This document shows positions 1 to 7,263 of a stretch of 64,000 nucleotides of DNA, piece after piece; the first letter of the stretch is position 1, and every line of letters starts with the position of its first letter. The notes below the pieces were generated by a model. The model did not search any database. It saw nothing but the letters and a program-made list of their open reading frames with translations, and had not been told where the DNA came from. Made by a program: the position numbers and the translations under genes. The stretch covers positions 930,001 to 994,000 of the forward strand of contig JBPOEY010000001.1 in NCBI GenBank assembly GCA_051251645.1, read 5' to 3'. Origin of the DNA: Litorimonas sp051251645. GTDB lineage: Bacteria; Pseudomonadota; Alphaproteobacteria; Caulobacterales; Maricaulaceae.

Positions 1-229
1 GATGAACACCTTCACCAACATCCAAGCCGCGCTAAAAGCGGGTGGGTTTGAGCTCGGTCACACGGTCCGTGTGCAATATACGCTGTCCGATCGTGCCCAC
101 ATCAACACGGTCTTGCCGATCATCAATCAGCATTTCGGCAATATCCTGCCGGCGGCGACGATGGTGATCGCGGATTTAGTCGATGAGCGGATGAAGGTCG
201 AAATCGAAGTGACGGCGTTTCGCGGCTAA
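1..229 (+). CDS. Rid (YjgF/YER057c/UK114) family protein, 5' end outside window
   Basis: The visible 75 residues match the C-terminal half of Rid-family proteins, which are usually about 130 residues, form trimers and in the RidA subgroup hydrolyse reactive enamine/imine intermediates. The frame is open back to the window edge, so the ATG at position 2 is probably internal. Seen features are a Tyr-Thr strand, the hydrophobic core and the closing VEIEVTAF strand. The usual Pro-Ala-Arg motif, whose Arg binds the substrate carboxylate in RidA, reads Pro-Ala-Ala here, so classical RidA activity is doubtful. The gene ends just before a palindromic repeat and lies upstream of a cupin gene and the suf genes. 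Confidence 0.75.
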   Translation, partial: MNTFTNIQAALKAGGFELGHTVRVQYTLSDRAHINTVLPIINQHFGNILPAATMVIADLVDERMKVEIEVTAFRG

Positions 230-240
230 AGCCAACTCGC

Positions 241-324
241 CTCAGGCCGACTTGATCGGCCTGTCCATGGCAGAATAACGACAGATTGCACCATGGACCC
301 GCCGATCAAGTCGGCGGGCGTCGG
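241..324. repeat. MDPR-type palindromic intergenic repeat, copy 1
   Basis: Two 28-nt arms, 243-270 and 291-318, are inverted copies of each other with few mismatches, around a 20-nt centre. Each arm also holds its own small palindrome around CTTGAT. The right arm reads ATGGACCCGCCGATCAAG. Elements with this arm are dispersed in many alphaproteobacterial genomes and are often mistranslated as Met-Asp-Pro-Arg-x-Lys peptides. A second copy follows the next gene, so the cupin gene is flanked by both. Confidence 0.75.
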
Positions 325-364
325 AATAAACGAAGGTCCAGCGTGACACGCAACTAGAGAATCA

Positions 365-736
365 ATGATCCAGAAAATCAACATATCCGAGAAGTTCGAC
401 CTGATTACTGAGCATTTCCGCCCGAAAACGGTCACGGAATTGAACGGGCAAGCGTTTCAGCTGGCCAAGATCAAAGGCGACTATCCGTGGCATGCCCATG
501 CGGAGGAGGACGAAATGTTCTTCTGCTGGAAAGGCGCGTTTACGCTCGACATCGAAGGCCAAGACAGTGTGGAAGTCGGGGAGGGCGAATGTATCACCGT
601 CCCTAAAGGCATCCGCCACCGCCCCCGCGCCGCAGAGGAATGCTGGATTTTCCTGATTGAGCCTGTCGGGACGAAGAATAGCGGTGATGCAGCCGTTGAC
701 GCAAAATATGACGCGCCTGTGGGGGCTTGGGTGTGA
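365..736 (+). CDS. Cupin-domain protein
   Basis: This 123-residue protein is a single small cupin barrel. Cupin motif 1 is visible as WHAHAEEDEMFFCWKG (His43, His45 and Glu50 as likely metal ligands). Motif 2 is near 75-90 (GEGECITVPKGIRHRP, with His85 as the fourth ligand). The length fits the stand-alone cupin_2 group, cytosolic proteins with varied roles in sugar, amino-acid or small-molecule chemistry, so the substrate cannot be named. It lies between two copies of a palindromic repeat and is separated from sufC by one gene, which suggests an inserted cassette rather than a dedicated Fe-S function. Confidence 0.85.
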   Translation: MIQKINISEKFDLITEHFRPKTVTELNGQAFQLAKIKGDYPWHAHAEEDEMFFCWKGAFTLDIEGQDSVEVGEGECITVPKGIRHRPRAAEECWIFLIEPVGTKNSGDAAVDAKYDAPVGAWV

Positions 737-767
737 TGGTCCCATTTCACACATCACTCTCTGCCGT

Positions 768-868
768 CTCAGGCCGACTTGATCGGCCTGCCCATCGTGC
801 GATGGCTGACCCTGAATGCGATTCACGGACAGCATGGGTCATGGACCCGCCGATCAAGGCGGCGGGAG
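768..868. repeat. MDPR-type palindromic intergenic repeat, copy 2
   Basis: The left arm at about 769-795 starts CAGGCCGACTTGATCGGCCT, as in the copy at 241. The right arm at about 841-866 reads ATGGACCCGCCGATCAAG and continues GCGGCGGG. The central spacer is longer (about 45 nt) than in the first copy (20 nt), so the arms are conserved while the centre varies. That is typical of dispersed palindromic elements. It lies between the cupin gene and the gene at 912. Confidence 0.75.
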
Positions 869-911
869 TCGTGAGTGAGGTGAGGTCACGGAAAACTTTA
901 AGGGCTAAGTC

Positions 912-1289
912 ATGAGCCTAAAGACCGTCACAATGTATCGCCCCGTCGGCAAAAACGAGTTGGCGTTAATCGAGCAGAACGGATTTACCGCTTATCCGCC
1001 ACGCTTGCCGGGTCAGCCGATCTTTTACCCTGTGTTGAACGAAGGGTATGCGCGCCAAATCGCCAAGGACTGGAACTCACGGATCAACGCGGACAAAGAG
1101 GGCTATGTCACGCGTTTCGCTGTCCACGCGGATGTAGCTTCCAAATATAAGCCTGAGATCGTAGGCGCAAAAGAACACGAAGAAATCTGGGTTCCGGCAG
1201 AAGATCTGCCGGCCTTTAACAACGCCATCATCGGTAAGATCGAAGTGATCGTAAAATACGCTGAAGATCAATTGGTCTGGGAAAGATAA
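912..1289 (+). CDS. Conserved protein, ADP-ribosylation/crystallin J1-like annotation group
   Basis: The 125-residue protein resembles small alphaproteobacterial proteins usually labelled ADP-ribosylation/crystallin J1. The start has the typical pattern TMYRPVGKNELALIEQNGF, then PPRLPGQPIFYPVLNE, and it ends in a hydrophobic IGKIEVIVKYAE strand. There is no signal peptide or membrane segment. The layout (early YRPVG, mid YPVLNE, ending in an acidic strand) recalls small ADP-ribosyl-transferase-like folds, but enzymatic activity is not shown. The stop overlaps the sufC start by one base, so it is translated with the suf genes. Confidence 0.6.
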   Translation: MSLKTVTMYRPVGKNELALIEQNGFTAYPPRLPGQPIFYPVLNEGYARQIAKDWNSRINADKEGYVTRFAVHADVASKYKPEIVGAKEHEEIWVPAEDLPAFNNAIIGKIEVIVKYAEDQLVWER

Positions 1290-2032
1290 TGCTTAAAATA
1301 ACCAACCTCACCGCCACCGTCGATGACGGCGCGAAGACCATTCTCAACGGGCTGTCGCTCGCTGTCCCTGCGGGGGAAGTGCATGCCATTATGGGGCCGA
1401 ACGGGGCGGGGAAATCGACCTTGTCTTATGTGCTGACCGGGCGGGACGGCTATGACGTCACGGACGGGACTGTGACCTTGAACGGCGAAGACCTGCTGGA
1501 GATGGAACCGGAAGAGCGCGCCGCTAAAGGCCTGTTCCTATCGTTCCAATATCCGCTGGAAATTCCCGGCGTCCCGACGCTGACCTTCCTGCGCACGGCC
1601 ATGAACGCGCAGCTAAAAGCGCGCGGTGAGGGGCCAATCAGCGCGCCGGACTTTATGAAAAAAGCCCGCGCGCTCGGCAAACAGCTAAAAATGTCGCCGG
1701 AAATGCTCCGCCGTCCGCTCAATGTCGGCTTCTCCGGCGGTGAGAAAAAGCGCATGGAGATTTTCCAAATGATGATGCTGGAGCCAAGCTTCCTGGTCAT
1801 GGACGAAACTGATTCCGGCCTCGACGTTGATGCGCTGCGCATTGTCGCGGACGGGGTGAACGCGCTGCGTTCCCCGGATCGCGGGATGTTGATCATCACT
1901 CACTATCAGCGCTTGCTCGATTATATCGTGCCGGACGCGGTGCATGTGTTGTCGGGCGGTCAAATCAAGGCCAGCGGCGACGCCAACCTTGCCAAGACGC
2001 TCGAGAAAGAGGGCTATGACGCGTATGTTTGA
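1289..2032 (+). CDS. sufC: SufC, Fe-S cluster assembly ATPase
   Basis: SufC is the ABC-type ATPase that powers the SufBCD scaffold during cytosolic Fe-S cluster assembly. The 247 residues match the family length. Visible motifs are Walker A GPNGAGKS (36-43), the Q-loop region LSFQYP (84-89), the signature SGGEKKR (149-155), Walker B LVMDETDSGLD (169-179) and the H-loop His205. The ATG overlaps the preceding stop by one base, and sufD overlaps its 3' end. The usual partner sufB is not between the window start and this gene, so it must lie further upstream or elsewhere. Confidence 0.97.
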   Translation: MLKITNLTATVDDGAKTILNGLSLAVPAGEVHAIMGPNGAGKSTLSYVLTGRDGYDVTDGTVTLNGEDLLEMEPEERAAKGLFLSFQYPLEIPGVPTLTFLRTAMNAQLKARGEGPISAPDFMKKARALGKQLKMSPEMLRRPLNVGFSGGEKKRMEIFQMMMLEPSFLVMDETDSGLDVDALRIVADGVNALRSPDRGMLIITHYQRLLDYIVPDAVHVLSGGQIKASGDANLAKTLEKEGYDAYV

Positions 2033-3047
2033 TCAGCTCCCCCATCGCGGCCTCGAAGAATGGAAATGGTCCGACATTAAGAATGCCGTGACTGCACAAA
2101 AACCCGTCGGGTTTGATGCCCCCATGTCTGTTGCAATCTTCGGTCCTGAAGCGATGGATCAGCGCGGACTCAGTCTCGTCGGTCCCGACATATCGGATAA
2201 TCCTGACCCCATGGGCCAGATCGCGGCCGCTTATGCGCAGGGCGTTACGTCCATCGTCGTGCCGGAGGGCGAAATCTATGAAAAGCCGCTCGAAATCCGT
2301 GATCTGGACAGTGGAAATGCGCAAATTCAAATCGAAATTAGCCAAGGCGCGTCGCTGCATGTCGAAGAACATCACAGCTCTGACGCGGGCTTCGTCAATC
2401 TCGATATTCGCTATATTGTGCGCGAAGGCGGCTCGCTGACCCGCTCTGTCGTGACGCAGGACGGGGCCGACGTCATTCGCCATGTGCGCGCGTCCGTGAC
2501 GCTCTGGGCCAATGCGACGTTCAAACAGACGCAGCTGACCTTTGGTTCGGCGCTGACGCGTCTGGAAACCCGGGTCGCCTGTATGGGCCAGGTCGAGATT
2601 GACATGTCCGGCGCGTATCTGCTCGCCGATAAACGCCACGCCGATATCACCAACTATATCGACTTCGCGACACCGGGCTCCACCGTTCGCGACTCTGTCG
2701 CGGGCGTCGTGACGGATAAAGCGCGCGGCGTGTTTCAAGGGAAGTTCCACGTCCGCCGCCCGGCGCAGCAGACCGATGCGGTCATGCGTCATGACGCGCT
2801 GATGCTCTCAGACACAGCCAAGATCAACGCCAAGCCAGAGCTCGAAATCTACGCCGATGACGTGCTCTGCGAACATGGCAACACCATTGGGCAATTGGAT
2901 GAGCAAGCGATGTTCTACATGCGCCAACGCGGTATCCCGAAAGCGCAAGCGCGCGCGCTGCTGATCGAAGCCTTCGTTGTTGCGCGTTTGGGTGAGGATG
3001 AAGCCATGGTCGCGTTGGTGCGCAACTGGTTGGACGACCAAGCATGA
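2016..3047 (+). CDS. sufD: SufD, Fe-S cluster assembly scaffold protein
   Basis: SufD pairs with SufB and SufC to form the cluster-building scaffold. The start ATG at 2016 was chosen because an AGAGGG ribosome binding site precedes it at close spacing; ATG 2025 is possible, and upstream in-frame starts read through sufC. The product is about 343 residues. The C-terminus carries the hallmark HGNTIGQLDEQAMFYMRQRG, with His and Glu near residue 285-300. The middle is the beta-helix core. The gene overlaps sufC by 17 bases and its stop overlaps a small membrane ORF in ATGA form, indicating translational coupling. Confidence 0.95.
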   Translation: MTRMFDQLPHRGLEEWKWSDIKNAVTAQKPVGFDAPMSVAIFGPEAMDQRGLSLVGPDISDNPDPMGQIAAAYAQGVTSIVVPEGEIYEKPLEIRDLDSGNAQIQIEISQGASLHVEEHHSSDAGFVNLDIRYIVREGGSLTRSVVTQDGADVIRHVRASVTLWANATFKQTQLTFGSALTRLETRVACMGQVEIDMSGAYLLADKRHADITNYIDFATPGSTVRDSVAGVVTDKARGVFQGKFHVRRPAQQTDAVMRHDALMLSDTAKINAKPELEIYADDVLCEHGNTIGQLDEQAMFYMRQRGIPKAQARALLIEAFVVARLGEDEAMVALVRNWLDDQA

Positions 3048-3214
3048 GCCTCGCTCTCGCCGCCGCTGTCGGGTCCGTCCTGCTGCTGATCGCTTCGCAA
3101 GTGCGGCGGCGTATGTCGGGCGATGGGCTATGGCTTGATTGGCTGATCAAGGGGTTGATCGTTATTGTGATCACGCTTGTTGGGGCGTATTTCTATCAAC
3201 GGTTAATGCCATGA
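3044..3214 (+). CDS. Small hydrophobic protein (56 aa)
   Basis: A 56-codon frame starts at the ATGA overlap with the sufD stop. It encodes one hydrophobic segment near residues 3-18, a basic loop QVRRRMSG, and a second hydrophobic segment near 35-52, so a two-pass membrane protein is likely. Base use resembles the neighbouring suf genes. I do not recognise a family. Small membrane ORFs coupled to sufD occur in other Alphaproteobacteria, but no function is established here. Confidence 0.6.
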   Translation: MSLALAAAVGSVLLLIASQVRRRMSGDGLWLDWLIKGLIVIVITLVGAYFYQRLMP

Positions 3215-3233
3215 GTGGATTTGACGTCCAGTT

Positions 3234-3428
3234 ATGATGGATTTTTGGCTTCCATTTATAGTTGCTATGACCGTACCATTCGTTCCCGCAATTCTTGGGA
3301 CACGGTGGTTAAATTCAATGACAGAAAACGGGCGAAGCCCTCTGTTTAGTTTCAATATTGGTTTAGTAATCTACATTGTTTCTATGAACCTAATTTTTCT
3401 TTTCTATGATTTCATTGGTATCTCATGA
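3234..3428 (+). CDS. Small membrane protein, AT-rich, inside suf operon
   Basis: This 64-residue protein has two hydrophobic segments, about residues 4-24 and 39-62, joined by RWLNSMTENGRSP. Its stop overlaps the sufS start as ATGA, so it is placed as a real operon member. The base composition is clearly more AT-rich than sufD and sufS on either side, which suggests recent acquisition. The family is not recognised, and no metal or sulfur ligand pattern is seen. Confidence 0.6.
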   Translation: MMDFWLPFIVAMTVPFVPAILGTRWLNSMTENGRSPLFSFNIGLVIYIVSMNLIFLFYDFIGIS

Positions 3429-4648
3429 ATCTTGATTTCGACATCCAATCCATCCGAACCCAATTCCCGATCCTCGCACGGGAAATCAACGGCTATCCGC
3501 TGGCCTATCTCGATAATGCTGCCTCGGCGCAGAAGCCAAACGCGGTAATGGATGCGATGGTCGGGCAGACGCGCTCGGCTTACGCTAATGTTCACCGCGG
3601 GCTGCACACGATGGCCAATGAGACGACGGAAAGCTTTGAGGCGGCGCGGACGACGGTCGCGACGTTCCTGAACGCGCCATCGACGGATAATATCGTCTTT
3701 ACGCGCGGCGCGACGGAGGCCTTAAACCTTTGCGCTTACGGCCTCGCGCACCTCATCCAGCCGGGTGACGAGATCGTCCTGACCGAGATGGAACATCATT
3801 CCAATATCGTGCCGTGGCACTTCTTGCGCGAACGCTATGGCGCGGTGCTGAAGTTCATTCCGGTTCAGTCAGATGGCACACTCAACATGAAGGTGTTCCG
3901 CGAAACCATTGGAATAAAAACGAAAATCGTGTCCGTCGTTCACATGTCTAACGTGCTCGGCACGGTCAATGACATTGCGGAGATCGCGCGCTGGGCCAAG
4001 GCGGCGGGCGCGGTGATGATTTCTGACGGGACGCAAGCGGCGGTGCATATGGACGTCGATGTGCAAGCACTCGGCGTCGATCTCTATGCCATGACAGGCC
4101 ATAAGCTCTACGGTCCCACCGCTATCGGCGCGCTTTACGGCACGTCCGATATTCTCGAGCGGATGCAGCCCTTTAACGGCGGCGGTGAGATGATCGAAGA
4201 TGTCTATCTCGACCGGATTACCTATGCCGACGCCCCCGCCAAATTTGAAGCCGGGACACCGCCAATTTTAGAGGCCATCGGCCTCGGCGCAGCGATTAAC
4301 TGGATTACGCAATATGATATGGCCGACGTGCATCTGCACGAAATGGCATGTTATAATCTCGCCCGTGACGGGTTGCGCGATATGAATAGCGTGCAGGTTT
4401 TCGGCGAAGCGACGAACAAAGGCCCCGTGCTGGCGTTTAACCTCCACGGCGCGCACGCCCATGATATGGCGCAAATTCTCGACAAATACGGCGTCGCCGT
4501 GCGGGCCGGACAACATTGCACCCAACCGTTGATGAAACGCTTTGATGTGCACTCAACGGTGCGGGCGAGCTTTGGGATTTACAACACGTTGGATGAGGCC
4601 GAGCGCTTCGTCGCTGCAGTGAAAAAGGCGGCGCTCTTCCTTGGCTGA
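3425..4648 (+). CDS. sufS: SufS, cysteine desulfurase
   Basis: SufS is the PLP enzyme that removes sulfur from cysteine for cluster assembly. The 407 residues match group II desulfurases. The PLP lysine is Lys227 in TGHKLYG, the Asp that holds the PLP ring is Asp201 in SDGTQ, and His124/His125 lie in EMEHHSN. The persulfide Cys365 lies in RAGQHCTQP. The C-terminal domain has the RASFGIYNT pattern. It starts in an ATGA overlap with the small membrane ORF and is followed by sufT. Confidence 0.97.
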   Translation: MNLDFDIQSIRTQFPILAREINGYPLAYLDNAASAQKPNAVMDAMVGQTRSAYANVHRGLHTMANETTESFEAARTTVATFLNAPSTDNIVFTRGATEALNLCAYGLAHLIQPGDEIVLTEMEHHSNIVPWHFLRERYGAVLKFIPVQSDGTLNMKVFRETIGIKTKIVSVVHMSNVLGTVNDIAEIARWAKAAGAVMISDGTQAAVHMDVDVQALGVDLYAMTGHKLYGPTAIGALYGTSDILERMQPFNGGGEMIEDVYLDRITYADAPAKFEAGTPPILEAIGLGAAINWITQYDMADVHLHEMACYNLARDGLRDMNSVQVFGEATNKGPVLAFNLHGAHAHDMAQILDKYGVAVRAGQHCTQPLMKRFDVHSTVRASFGIYNTLDEAERFVAAVKKAALFLG

Positions 4649-4675
4649 CCAAAACACCCTATATTGGATCTTGTA

Positions 4676-5185
4676 ATGGACAATGTAACAGACAGAGCGC
4701 GCCAAGCGGAAGCCATGGCCAATTCCCAAATCCCCGGCTACGTGCCAGAAAATAAGGGGGCGGATAAGCCTGCGCGGGAGACTCAGAGCCCCTCCAAAAA
4801 CCCGCCCGTGGCCGTGACACCGGATCGGGACGTCATTGATCTGTCCGGCGCACCGATTGAGGCGCCAACCGACGCTGAAATCGCCCGCATCACCCATGAT
4901 GTGGTTGAGCAAATCAAAACGGTTTACGATCCAGAAATTCCGACGGACATTTATGAATTGGGCCTTATTTATAAGGTTGAATTGGAAGATGATCGCACTC
5001 TGCTGGTTGATATGACCCTCACGGCACCGGGATGCCCTGTCGCGGGCGAAATGCCCGTGTGGGTGCAAGAAGCCTGTCAACGCGTTGACGGTATCCGCCG
5101 CGTCGAAGTCTCGATGGTGTTTGATCCGCCGTGGACGCCGGATCGGATGAGCGAAGAAGCCCGCCTTGATTTGAACATGTTATGA
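4676..5185 (+). CDS. sufT: SufT, DUF59/MIP18-family Fe-S assembly protein
   Basis: The C-terminal half holds a DUF59 domain starting near residue 75: IKTVYDPEIPTDIYELGLIY, then TLTAPGCPVAGEM with its single conserved Cys. SufT helps cluster maturation or delivery and belongs with sufS and sufA in many suf operons. The N-terminal part (about 1-65) is low in structure, with Pro, Lys and Asp. I chose ATG 4676; TTG 4664 would add four residues. No strong ribosome binding site precedes either, so the start is uncertain. The stop overlaps sufA as ATGA. Confidence 0.9.
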   Translation: MDNVTDRARQAEAMANSQIPGYVPENKGADKPARETQSPSKNPPVAVTPDRDVIDLSGAPIEAPTDAEIARITHDVVEQIKTVYDPEIPTDIYELGLIYKVELEDDRTLLVDMTLTAPGCPVAGEMPVWVQEACQRVDGIRRVEVSMVFDPPWTPDRMSEEARLDLNML

Positions 5186-5565
5186 GCCTGAAAGATCGTA
5201 TGATTTCTGAAAGCCGACGCGCCCGACCTAAGCTGGTGACCCTCACGGACGCCGCCGCCGATCAGGTGCGCGACATCTTGGCGGAACGCGGCGAAGGCTT
5301 CCTGCGCGTGGGCGTCAAAAATGGCGGCTGCGCGGGCATGGAATATATGATGGATTACGTGTCCGAGCCCGCCAAATTTGACGAAGTCGTCGAGGATAAG
5401 GGTGTGAAAATCGTTGTCGATGCGAAAGCGGTCTTGTTCATTCTCGGCGCGACCGTCGATCATGAAACGACTCTGCTCCACAGCAAGTTCATCTTCCGGA
5501 ACCCGAACCAAACGGATGCGTGTGGTTGCGGCGAAAGCGTCACGATTGTGCCTGCAATGGGCTGA
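5182..5565 (+). CDS. sufA: SufA/IscA-type Fe-S carrier protein
   Basis: A-type carriers take clusters from the SufBCD scaffold to target proteins. The 127 residues carry the three invariant cysteines, Cys50 in NGGCAG and Cys114/Cys116 in CGCG near the end. The N-terminal LTDAAADQVRDIL helix is typical. The gene overlaps sufT by four bases and is the last of the suf group. Only 13 bases separate its stop from the convergent xylanase gene, and no classic terminator is visible there. sufA and iscA cannot be told apart by sequence alone; operon position favours sufA. Confidence 0.92.
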   Translation: MSLKDRMISESRRARPKLVTLTDAAADQVRDILAERGEGFLRVGVKNGGCAGMEYMMDYVSEPAKFDEVVEDKGVKIVVDAKAVLFILGATVDHETTLLHSKFIFRNPNQTDACGCGESVTIVPAMG

Positions 5566-5578
5566 TCAACTGCAGCGC

Positions 5579-6769
5579 CTAAATTACAAAGCCTGGATCG
5601 ACGATCGCTCTGAACGCTGACTTCGCAGACCCGTCCCGATCGTATAAGAGGGGCATATTACGTCGATCTATGGGAAAACTGTTCAACCAAGACTGCGCGT
5701 CTGTAATACCCCACGTTGTGACAGACGTAACGCTCGGACGCGACGCGAACCCGGCGTAAAGATCGCGGTACTTTTGGGCTTGATCATCAATCACGGCTTG
5801 CGGGACGTTATTGCCATAATCGGCAGCGCAATTTGTCTGCGATTCGAAACAGGACCGCGGGTCACTATAAATTGAGATGTCCAGTTCAGTGATATGGTTG
5901 AGTAATCCCATAAATTGGTTATCGACATCATCAATCGCTGCGAGAACATCCGCCGTGGGCGTAGCCGCTTGAATGTGCATCTGATGCCCGACCCCATCAA
6001 TCGGAATACCGCGATCCTGCAGGTCTTTGACGACTTGTAATAACCTCCCGCGCTTACCCACGAGTTCCGTGTTGTAGTCATTGATAAATAGACGCGCGTC
6101 AGGGTCCGCTTTGCGCGCGGCCTTAAAAACCCAATCAATATACTCCGGCCCGCCCGCCGCCTGATACCAATTTGAATTGCGGTAGGGTGCTGTGGGCCCG
6201 TCATCATCGCTGATCACTTCATTCACGACGTCCCAGGCGAATACGCGGCCTTTGAAATGGGTGACCACATCTGTGACATATTTTTCTAAACGGGCCCTGA
6301 TTTCTGCGCGTGTGCCTTGGAAGAAATAGTCAGGGGTCGCGCGGTGCCACAGCAGCGTGTGGCCTCGGAGGGCCATATTATTGGCGTCAGCGAAGGCGAG
6401 CAAACTGTCAGCGGCCTCAAACGTATACGTGTTTTCTGTTGGCGCGAGAGCCTGCGGCTTCATGACATTTTCAGCCGTGATTGCATTGAATTGATCTTTG
6501 AGAATATCGGAGTCCGTTAGACCGTCCGAAAGTTGTGATGGTTCTACCGCTGCCCCCACGACGAACTTATTTCTATAAGTGTCACGGAAGATACCAATCG
6601 GAGGGACGTATACCAGAGTTGTCGGCCCGGCCACCAAAGGCGGCGTCACACCGGACTTTGGGGTTACGGACACACTGCTGCCACCACCGCATCCACTCAT
6701 AGTGAGGCCAGCGACCCCGGCGAGTAGTCTTAATCGATCTCGTGCCGTGAACTCCACAATTGTCCTCAT
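5579..6769 (-). CDS. Endo-1,4-beta-xylanase, GH10, predicted lipoprotein
   Basis: The 396-residue protein is a GH10 glycoside hydrolase that cleaves internal beta-1,4 bonds of xylan. The acid/base Glu184 is in WDVVNEVISD and the nucleophile Glu295 in ITELDIS. The core also shows GHTLLWH (136-142) and GITDAQSWL (354-362). A lipobox TMSGC places the lipidated Cys at residue 27, followed by a Gly/Ser linker, so the enzyme should be anchored in the envelope. Only one catalytic domain is present and no carbohydrate-binding module is seen. No other xylan genes are nearby. Confidence 0.95.
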   Translation of the reverse strand: MRTIVEFTARDRLRLLAGVAGLTMSGCGGGSSVSVTPKSGVTPPLVAGPTTLVYVPPIGIFRDTYRNKFVVGAAVEPSQLSDGLTDSDILKDQFNAITAENVMKPQALAPTENTYTFEAADSLLAFADANNMALRGHTLLWHRATPDYFFQGTRAEIRARLEKYVTDVVTHFKGRVFAWDVVNEVISDDDGPTAPYRNSNWYQAAGGPEYIDWVFKAARKADPDARLFINDYNTELVGKRGRLLQVVKDLQDRGIPIDGVGHQMHIQAATPTADVLAAIDDVDNQFMGLLNHITELDISIYSDPRSCFESQTNCAADYGNNVPQAVIDDQAQKYRDLYAGFASRPSVTSVTTWGITDAQSWLNSFPIDRRNMPLLYDRDGSAKSAFRAIVDPGFVI

Positions 6770-6807
6770 CGATCCTGCAGCCCCTTGTTAGGCTATCATG
6801 AATGATC

Positions 6808-6835
6808 GATTTTGACAGACTATGGGATTTTGACA
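6808..6835. promoter_or_regulatory. Direct repeat upstream of the xylanase gene, candidate operator
   Basis: GATTTTGACA occurs twice, at 6808-6817 and 6826-6835, with an 8-nt gap, a period of 18 nt. It lies 39-66 bases before the xylanase ATG, in the 176-nt gap between divergent neighbours. On the coding strand of the xylanase it reads TGTCAAAATC twice. A spaced direct repeat in a promoter region is a plausible regulator site. Function is inferred only. Confidence 0.45.
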
Positions 6836-6945
6836 AGATAAAGTCTGGGTGGTTTGGTCGTCGCGCGTTCTCTTACTGTCGAGATCAGTCGCTGAAGAAC
6901 CTCCAAAGGTCGCAAAAGCGTAATAATGCGGCAGTGTGAGGGGGC

Positions 6946-7263
6946 TTAGGCCTTGTAGATGGCACGTCCATTTTCAACCGTAATTGTCGTTGCAGAATAT
7001 TCTTCCGTCCCGATATAAACGGTGTTCACGACACCTTCCTTATGGATCACGGCTCTGACAGCACCGATGCGGTTTCCGTCCGTATGATAGACCGTAATTC
7101 CTGTTGTCACTGATGTTACCGGTTTCGACACGAAATACTCAGGCAGATCGGTCACGCTAGGTGTCGCGAGGTTCCTGACTGATTCGACCGCTTGGTCAGC
7201 GTAGACGACGGATGATCCGGCAAAAACGGTGGCGACGGCGATGAGTGTGGCGGCGATTTTCAT
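6946..7263 (-). CDS. Small secreted protein of unknown function
   Basis: The 105-residue protein starts with a clear Sec signal peptide: MKIAATLIAVATVFAGSSVV then YADQ, with cleavage likely after Tyr-Ala near residue 22. The mature part is about 83 residues, mostly beta strand by eye (TGITVYHTDG, GVVNTVYIG, ATTITVENG), without cysteines. It resembles small periplasmic domains of the PRC-barrel style, but this is not secure. A GCAGAGA ribosome binding site precedes the ATG. It is separate from the xylanase by 176 nt. Confidence 0.75.
   Translation of the reverse strand: MKIAATLIAVATVFAGSSVVYADQAVESVRNLATPSVTDLPEYFVSKPVTSVTTGITVYHTDGNRIGAVRAVIHKEGVVNTVYIGTEEYSATTITVENGRAIYKA

Noticed and set aside
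1965..2792. 275-codon antisense frame opposite sufD
   Set aside because: It mirrors sufD codons and shows no domain.
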